Assembly: GCF_014695575.1 (NCBI RefSeq)
Contig: NZ_JACJOO010000053.1
Coordinates: forward strand, 1-64,000
Length of the DNA stretch: 64,000 bases
Direction of reading: 5' to 3'
DNA from: Leptolyngbya sp. FACHB-8
Lineage (GTDB): Bacteria; Cyanobacteriota; Cyanobacteriia; Elainellales; Elainellaceae
This document shows, piece after piece, positions 59,115-64,000 of the stretch (position 1 is its first letter; the number at the start of each line of letters is the position of its first letter). The notes under the pieces were generated by a model, which was not told the DNA's origin, searched no databases, and saw only the letters and a program-made list of their open reading frames with translations. The position numbers and the translations under genes are program-made.

Positions 59115-59155
59115 AGGGTTGTTTTTTAGTTGCAAAGCGCCTAAAAAACAACCCT
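59115..59155. repeat. Hairpin between permease and isomerase genes
   Basis: AGGGTTGTTTTTTAG (59115-59129) pairs perfectly with CTAAAAAACAACCCT (59141-59155). The loop has GCAAAGCGC, a motif also found in families A and D. Confidence 0.65.
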
Positions 59156-59232
59156 GGAAATATATTCGTCAAAGATGGAGATATTTGGCGAAGACCTGGC
59201 TTGGGGGCACGTCTGGGGTACATATTAGGGGA

Positions 59233-59264
59233 GTTGTTTTTGGCTCCTAGGAGCCAAAAACAAC
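59233..59264. terminator. 32-bp perfect palindrome after rbsC-like
   Basis: Bases 59233-59264 are a perfect palindrome (GTTGTTTTTGGCTCC and its complement). It lies 12 bases after the permease stop, so it may reduce read-through into the isomerase gene. Confidence 0.65.
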
Positions 59265-59276
59265 AAAAGAAAAAGC

Positions 59277-60278
59277 CTAGCGGGCGGCGGAGCGGGTGCG
59301 GAGGCGGTCGATGGCGACGGCGATGATGATGACCAGGCCTTTGACTACTAACTGCCAGAAGAAGGACACGTTTAATAGGGTAAGACCATTGTTCAACAGG
59401 GCAATGATTAATGCACCGAGGAGGGTACCCCAGATGGTGCCGATGCCGCCGGAGAAACTGGTGCCGCCTAAGATGACGGCAGCGATCGCATCCAATTCAT
59501 ACCCCTGGCCCAACATACCGGTGGCGCTGTAGAGGCGGCTGGCGCTCATTACCCCAGCCAGGCCGGAGAGTAAGCCGCTCATGCCATAGACAAACAGCAA
59601 CACCCAACTGACTTTAATACCAGTCAAGCGGGCGGCTCGGGCGTTACCTCCCACAGCATAGATATAGGTTCCTAACACGGTGCGCCTGAGGATGAACCAG
59701 CAGACGGCGATCGTGATTAGGGCAATGATAACCAGGGTGGGAATGCCGGCGATACGGCTGTTGCCAACCCAGGCGAAGTTGATGTCTGGGTTAATGACAG
59801 TCGTACCATTAGCCAGGAGGTAGGCCAGCCCTCGCAAGCCCGTGTAAGAACCCAGAGTCACGATAAAGGGGGGCAAATCCAGGTACGCAATGAGCGAACC
59901 GTTCAACAGTCCTAAGCCCAGGCCTGCTAACAATGCCACTGGGATCGAAAGGGCACCCAACGGCGATAGCGACGTCAGCATCCCCACCACCGCTGTGACT
60001 CCGAGGATTGACCCCACCGATAGGTCAATCCCTCCGGTCAGAATCACGAAGGTCATCCCCGCTGCCAGCACGATATTAATGGAAGCTTGCCGAACAACGT
60101 TGATCAGGTTGCTAGCGGTAAGAAAGTTGGGCGTGAGAACCGTGAATAGAATGCAGATAATCAGCAGGATGGGAAGGATACCTGCTACTTGAAAGAAGGT
60201 TCGTAAGGACTCCCGCCGATCCGCTTTGCGGCGATCGCCCCCCTGCTTCCGCGTGGTATGGGTCTGTAGTTGGCTCAT
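59277..60278 (-). CDS. rbsC: Sugar ABC transporter permease (RbsC-like)
   Basis: The 333-residue protein has about eight to ten helices and matches the ribose/xylose/galactose permease family (BPD_transp_2). [36 protein letters not shown] is the diagnostic entry block. The cytosolic coupling loop [17 protein letters not shown] contacts the ATPase. It overlaps the ATPase gene by four bases (ATGA), so they are translationally coupled. The N-terminal 25 residues are polar. The RbsC label reflects family, not a proven substrate. Confidence 0.9.
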   Translation of the reverse strand: MSQLQTHTTRKQGGDRRKADRRESLRTFFQVAGILPILLIICILFTVLTPNFLTASNLINVVRQASINIVLAAGMTFVILTGGIDLSVGSILGVTAVVGMLTSLSPLGALSIPVALLAGLGLGLLNGSLIAYLDLPPFIVTLGSYTGLRGLAYLLANGTTVINPDINFAWVGNSRIAGIPTLVIIALITIAVCWFILRRTVLGTYIYAVGGNARAARLTGIKVSWVLLFVYGMSGLLSGLAGVMSASRLYSATGMLGQGYELDAIAAVILGGTSFSGGIGTIWGTLLGALIIALLNNGLTLLNVSFFWQLVVKGLVIIIAVAIDRLRTRSAAR

Positions 60279-61825
60279 GCTAAGTTCATCTCCCTTGCGC
60301 CCGTGGCGTAAACCATAATGTTTTCCTGGGTAATCGCTTCACCCGTAGTGCCGCCCACTTCGCCGACCAGGCGGCCCTCGCGCATGACTAGAACGCGATC
60401 GCTCATACCAATCACCTCCGGCAGTTCACTCGAAATCATTAAGATCCCGACTCCCTGAGCCGCTAAGTCGCTGATGATGCGATAAATTTCACTTTTCGCG
60501 CCGATGTCTACACCTCGGGTCGGTTCATCTAGCAGCAACACTTTGGGTTTAATCGCCAGCCAACGAGCCAGCAGTAACTTTTGTTGGTTGCCACCGGATA
60601 AATCCACCGCCCGCGTATTGGGGCTGGCAAGACGAATGCCCAACTGCTCAATGGCATCGGCAGCAATGTTTTTGAGGAACCCCAGGTTCATTACTCCAGC
60701 TTTCGCTCGCTGCCCCAACACGTTCATAGTGATGTTGTTGTGCGAACTCATTTCCAGGAACAACCCCTGGTCTTTGCGATCCTCTGGAACGTAAGCAATC
60801 CCAACGCGTAAAGCATCGACCGGGCTGTCAATATGCAGCCTGCGCCCTTGCAAGTAAACCTCGCCCCCCGATCTCGGGTCTGCTCCAAAGATGAGGCGCG
60901 CCAGTTCTGTACGGCCCGCCCCTACCAATCCAGCCAACCCGAGGATTTCTCCGGCATAGAGATTGAAGCTGGCTGGCCCAATTTCCCGACCATCGGTCAG
61001 ATCAACGACTTGCAAGAGCGGTGCCTCATCGGCAGCCATTGATGCATGGGATTCATGCTCATAAAAGTCTTGAAGTGGGCGACCTACCATCATTTGTACC
61101 AGGCGATCGGCGGAAATAGTTTGATGCTCCAGGCTGCCTACATATTCGCCATCTCGCAACACACTGACGCGATCGGCAAGGGCGTACACTTCCTCCATGC
61201 GGTGGCTGATGTAGATGATTGCGATGCCATCATCCCGCAGCCGCCGGATCAGACCAAACAGCCGCTCTGTCTCCCGATCAGACAGAGCGGCTGTCGGCTC
61301 ATCCATGACCAAAATGCGGCTCTTATCTTTAAGGGCTCGTGCAATCTCAATTTGCTGCTGCTCGGCAATGGAAAGGGTCGAGACGGTCGTTTTAGGGGAG
61401 AAACTGGCTCCCAAACTCTCTAGAATCGCCTCTGCCTCCTGATACATTTGATCCCGCTGCAAAAACAACCCTGCCCGAGTTCTTTCCTGCCCCATGAAAA
61501 TGTTTTCGGCAACGGTCAGGTTAGGGGCGACATTCAACTCCTGATAAATCAGGGTGATGCCCGCTGCCCGTGCCTCGCTTGGGTGCGTAATCTTGGTGGG
61601 TTGCCCGTTAATGAGAATTTCACCGGAATCTGCACTATAGGCCCCGGCCAAAATCTTCATCAAGGTACTCTTGCCCGCACCGTTTTCCCCCATCAAGGCA
61701 TGGACCTCGCCAGGATACACAGTCAGATTGACATTGCGGAGGGCGGAGAAACCAAAAAACTGTTTACTAATACCCCGCATCTCCAACACAGGAGCCGTGG
61801 AGCCGAGGTGAGTTGCATCGGTCAT
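60275..61825 (-). CDS. rbsA: Sugar ABC transporter ATPase with two domains (RbsA-like)
   Basis: The 516-residue protein has two ABC domains, as in RbsA/MglA. The first has Walker [10 protein letters not shown], signature [16 protein letters not shown] and Walker [13 protein letters not shown]. The second has a degenerate Walker A ([16 protein letters not shown]), with [16 protein letters not shown] and [12 protein letters not shown]. That asymmetry is normal for this class. It starts at 61825 and follows the binding-protein gene after 86 bases that contain a hairpin, an arrangement that often lowers ATPase expression relative to the binding protein. Confidence 0.93.
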   Translation of the reverse strand: MTDATHLGSTAPVLEMRGISKQFFGFSALRNVNLTVYPGEVHALMGENGAGKSTLMKILAGAYSADSGEILINGQPTKITHPSEARAAGITLIYQELNVAPNLTVAENIFMGQERTRAGLFLQRDQMYQEAEAILESLGASFSPKTTVSTLSIAEQQQIEIARALKDKSRILVMDEPTAALSDRETERLFGLIRRLRDDGIAIIYISHRMEEVYALADRVSVLRDGEYVGSLEHQTISADRLVQMMVGRPLQDFYEHESHASMAADEAPLLQVVDLTDGREIGPASFNLYAGEILGLAGLVGAGRTELARLIFGADPRSGGEVYLQGRRLHIDSPVDALRVGIAYVPEDRKDQGLFLEMSSHNNITMNVLGQRAKAGVMNLGFLKNIAADAIEQLGIRLASPNTRAVDLSGGNQQKLLLARWLAIKPKVLLLDEPTRGVDIGAKSEIYRIISDLAAQGVGILMISSELPEVIGMSDRVLVMREGRLVGEVGGTTGEAITQENIMVYATGAREMNLA

Positions 61826-61854
61826 AGTGTTTTAGATAGCTCATTAGAAGGAAT

Positions 61855-61887
61855 TGATATTGGATGCGTCCTGCGCACCCAATATCA
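61855..61887 (-). promoter_or_regulatory. Intercistronic hairpin between binding protein and ATPase
   Basis: TGATATTGGATGCG (61855-61868) pairs with CGCACCCAATATCA (61874-61887), with one G-T pair. Such stem-loops after binding-protein genes are known to protect the upstream mRNA or to partly terminate. Confidence 0.6.
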
Positions 61888-61911
61888 GCGTCTCAAACTG
61901 GAATTAAAACC

Positions 61912-62925
61912 CTACTTACCACTGTCACTGGTCCAGCCCTTGTACTCGTTCACGTTCTCCTGAGTAATCAGTTGAACCGGAACTAGCACTCGGTCTTCAG
62001 CGGGTGGATTGCCCTGCAAAATGTTATTGCCCACATCAACAGCAGTTTCAGCCATCTTGAAGGGATCTTGGGCTGCCGTGGCAATGAACAAACTATCAGG
62101 ACGCCTCAGCACTTCCACCGCTTCTGGTGCGCCGTCTACACCGACAATGAAGAAATTACTGCGTCCTGCTTGTTTCGCCGCCAGCTCGGCTCCAATCGCA
62201 GTGGGGTCATTGATCGAAAACACCGCATCAATGTCTGGGAAGGAGGTGAGCAAATCTCCCATCACCCGCAGGCCACCCTCGCGGCTACCCTCAGCATTCT
62301 GGTCACGCGAAAGAACATTGATGCCTGGATTCTTCTCAAACACACTTTCGCAACCATTCACCCGGTCAATGACGGCAGACACTGGAGGGCCGTTAATAAT
62401 TACCACATTGCCCTGACCGTTGAGCCGTTCAACAATGAACTGGCACGCCAATTCTCCCGCCTGTATGTTGTTCGATGTCACCGTGGCATCCACACCACCT
62501 TCAGCATCGACGTCAACCGCTACAACAGTTACCCCAGCCTCTTTAGCCGCTCGTACTGCCGGAGCAATACCTTTAGAATCTGCAGCATTGAGCAGAATCA
62601 GGTTGACCCCAGAGGAAATAAAGTTTTCCATCTGGTTAATTTGTTGGTTCAGGTCGTAGCCACTCGACACAACGGTTGCTTTAATGGCACCCCCACCCAA
62701 GCGCTGGGCAGCAGCTTTAGCCCCTTCCCCAACTTGAACGAAGAAGGGGTTGCCTAAATCCCCAACAGTAACGCCCACAGCCTTCAGCTCTTTTGCCTCA
62801 CCATTTCCACCAGCTGTCGTTCCAGCCTGGGGATTGTTAGCCTGACCTGAATTCTCCATCGTGCAGGATCCCAGAGTCCCACCGATAAGCCCAAATAGGC
62901 CAAGTGCGATCGCTAACTTTCTCAC
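61912..62925 (-). CDS. rbsB: Sugar-binding lipoprotein of the ABC importer (RbsB-like)
   Basis: The 337-residue protein has a lipoprotein signal (LAIALGLFGLIGGTLGS-C), with acylation at Cys21. A linker rich in Asn, Ala and Gly follows to about residue 48. The periplasmic-binding-protein type 1 fold follows: AVGVTVGDLGNPFFVQVGEG, YDLNQQINQMENFISSGVNL, AVDVDAEGGVDATVTSNN and DAVFSINDPTAIGAELAA. The D-ribose/allose group is closest by motif. It is the first gene of the operon and should be made in excess. The substrate is not settled; the downstream isomerase hints at a hexose. Confidence 0.92.
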   Translation of the reverse strand: MRKLAIALGLFGLIGGTLGSCTMENSGQANNPQAGTTAGGNGEAKELKAVGVTVGDLGNPFFVQVGEGAKAAAQRLGGGAIKATVVSSGYDLNQQINQMENFISSGVNLILLNAADSKGIAPAVRAAKEAGVTVVAVDVDAEGGVDATVTSNNIQAGELACQFIVERLNGQGNVVIINGPPVSAVIDRVNGCESVFEKNPGINVLSRDQNAEGSREGGLRVMGDLLTSFPDIDAVFSINDPTAIGAELAAKQAGRSNFFIVGVDGAPEAVEVLRRPDSLFIATAAQDPFKMAETAVDVGNNILQGNPPAEDRVLVPVQLITQENVNEYKGWTSDSGK

Positions 62926-63629
62926 AACGTATCTCCTTTCCTACAGTTCGGATCAAGCGGAGGAGCAGGAAACAAACCATCTCGACATCGCAAAGCTGGA
63001 GCTCGGCTTAACCAGGCTCTAACCTAACCAACTGAAGTAACTCTCGGTTTCCTTAACTTTTTTGCGCTAGCTCTGTTTTGACGTCAAGGTGCTTTGCTAT
63101 TGATTGCTGCGGTAGCGAGCAAAGCTTGTTCATCCAAAATACAAAGCTGAGATGTTCCTACAGTGTTGTGTTTGCTTAAACGGATTTAGCCCAACATATT
63201 AAAAGCAAAACGCGTCAATGGTTAGGAACCAAAAACACTTTGAAAAACTAGGGTTATTCACAGTAAACACCCATGAGGAACATAAAACCAATGGCAATTC
63301 GTCAAGAAACCCATGAAGCTCGGGTCTTCAATCAGCGTTTTATTTGCTCTCCATTTTCTAATCCTATACGAGGCGTTTTTTTCACTCTCCTCCGAATAGC
63401 GTACGACCAAAGAAATAGGTATTTTTACAGCTCAAAATAAAAGGCTTACCAATCAAGCATTTTCAGCCTTAACAAAGCATTTATTACACTATAAGTTTTT
63501 AATAAAAAGTAACCTTTCAAAGATATACTTCCATTGATCTTTATTCGGATACTTAATGTTCTCAGTTAAATCAGAGTAATTTGTATTTTTGTAAAAGAGA
63601 ACGCACGGCAACTAATATCTTTTTAACCT
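62926..63629. other. AT-rich upstream region of the sugar operon, no gene seen
   Basis: About 700 bases have no ORF of coding character. HIP1 is absent, and the stretch is notably AT-rich, like 13499-14160 and 29742-30590. The operon promoter and any operator should lie near its left end. No repressor gene is adjacent. Confidence 0.5.
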
Positions 63630-63734
63630 TACAGCGCTTTTCAAACGCTTAAAACTTGGTTGTTTTTGTGAGAGCCGCATGGAGCGCGGCTCTCACAAAA
63701 ACAACCGTGGCTGATTCAAGCGCAAAGCGCTGTA
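63630..63734. repeat. Family D repeat element, copy 2
   Basis: Perfect 11-bp terminal inverted repeats TACAGCGCTTT and AAAGCGCTGTA bound 105 bases. The inner arms 63658-63678 and 63686-63706 pair exactly over 21 bases (GGTTGTTTTTGTGAGAGCCG and one more). Copy 1 at 10500-10605 has the same frame. Confidence 0.85.
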
Positions 63735-63773
63735 GTACAGGACAAAACCTTCAGAACCCAGATTTTTTCAAGG

Positions 63774-64000
63774 TTAATAGACCAGAACAGGCACTCGTTT
63801 GTAGGCGGGAGTACGCGATCGCTCATCCACCTGCGCTGTCATCAACACATTCGCCTCGGGGTAAAACATCAATGCCGCACCCCGGCGCACCGCCCCACAA
63901 ATAATCTCAATCTGCTCCAGCTTGCCTGCATCGCCCTGTACCGTAACCAGCTGGTGATCCACAAAGCCACCTTCGCGCACATCCTCCGGGTTCATCAAAA
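63774..64000 (-). CDS. C-terminus of a molybdopterin oxidoreductase (FdhF/YdeP-like), cut by the window edge
   Basis: The frame is open from the right edge to the stop at 63774-63776. It encodes the last 75 or so residues of a molybdopterin-dependent oxidoreductase. Blocks NPEDVREGGFVDHQLVTVQG and AALMFYPEANVLMTAQVDERS match the MopB C-terminal cap domain of formate-dehydrogenase-like FdhF/YdeP proteins. The ending TPAYKRVPVLVY is a typical finish. Substrate and cofactors cannot be judged from this piece. The apparent start at 63998 is only an artefact of truncation. Confidence 0.75.
   Translation of the reverse strand, partial: LMNPEDVREGGFVDHQLVTVQGDAGKLEQIEIICGAVRRGAALMFYPEANVLMTAQVDERSRTPAYKRVPVLVY

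Noticed and set aside
1-64000. CRISPR arrays, phage genes or a defence island
   Set aside because: The repeats found are single hairpins at scattered places, not regularly spaced direct repeats, and no cas, restriction, toxin-antitoxin or phage genes are visible.

Overview
The window is cyanobacterial chromosome. The HIP1 octamer GCGATCGC recurs throughout, inside and between genes. The gene content fits: phycobiliprotein lyases (cpcT, cpcE, cpcF), phylloquinone genes (menF, menA), Ycf66 and Ycf23 homologues, an IctB-like protein, the divergent cyanobacterial Hfq and an Npun_R1517-type small regulator. I see no transposase, integrase, phage gene, rRNA or CRISPR array. The genus cannot be fixed from this alone. 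A filamentous, Leptolyngbya-like organism is a guess.

Layout. 1-5.0 kb: SPOUT RNA methyltransferase, tRNA-Leu(CAG), murA, a beta-CASP metallo-hydrolase and a 40-residue one-helix membrane protein. 5.1-10.4 kb: aag, hfq, dapF, a YciI-like gene, a secreted GH10-like hydrolase, a zinc-ribbon gene and a gene made of nonapeptide repeats. 10.7-16.6 kb: ppk2, a B12-binding radical SAM gene, then a protealysin-type M4 protease followed by an emfourin-like inhibitor and a small secreted protein. 17-29.3 kb: tkt, a very long ycf66, ictB, membrane proteins, an mnmD-like gene, an orphan ABC-2 permease and a DUF924 pair. 29.5-35 kb: small regulator, menF/menA (divergent), ycf23 and cpcT. 35.7-45.5 kb: ppk1, a GGDEF-EAL receptor, cpcE, cpcF and a large unknown. 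45.6-53.3 kb: marC-like, gcvT, gcvH, a PPC-repeat protein, cbiT with a second methyltransferase, and an Orn/Lys/Arg-decarboxylase-like gene. 53.4-64 kb: a gene-poor repeat island with a decayed ORF, a sialate O-acetylesterase-like lipoprotein, an adenylate cyclase, a four-gene sugar ABC importer/isomerase operon, and the 3' end of a molybdopterin oxidoreductase cut by the window edge.

The most unusual feature is the intergenic DNA. Nearly every gap holds a long, often perfect inverted repeat, with arms of 13 to 36 bp. Several belong to dispersed families with two to four copies in this one window. Family A is a 124-bp three-way-junction fold. Family B is a 96-bp element with 36-bp arms. Family C is about 78 bp. 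Family D is about 105 bp with 11-bp terminal inverted repeats. Between copies, stem differences are often compensated on the other arm, and several hairpins end in the heptamer GCGAAGC. This looks like a population of structured, non-autonomous repeats that also sit where terminators would be.

Genes that plausibly work together: the protease, its inhibitor and the secreted protein; menF with menA; cpcE, cpcF and cpcT in phycobilisome pigment attachment; gcvT with gcvH; ppk1 and ppk2 in polyphosphate turnover; and the binding protein, ATPase, permease and phosphomannose-isomerase-like enzyme in uptake of one sugar.
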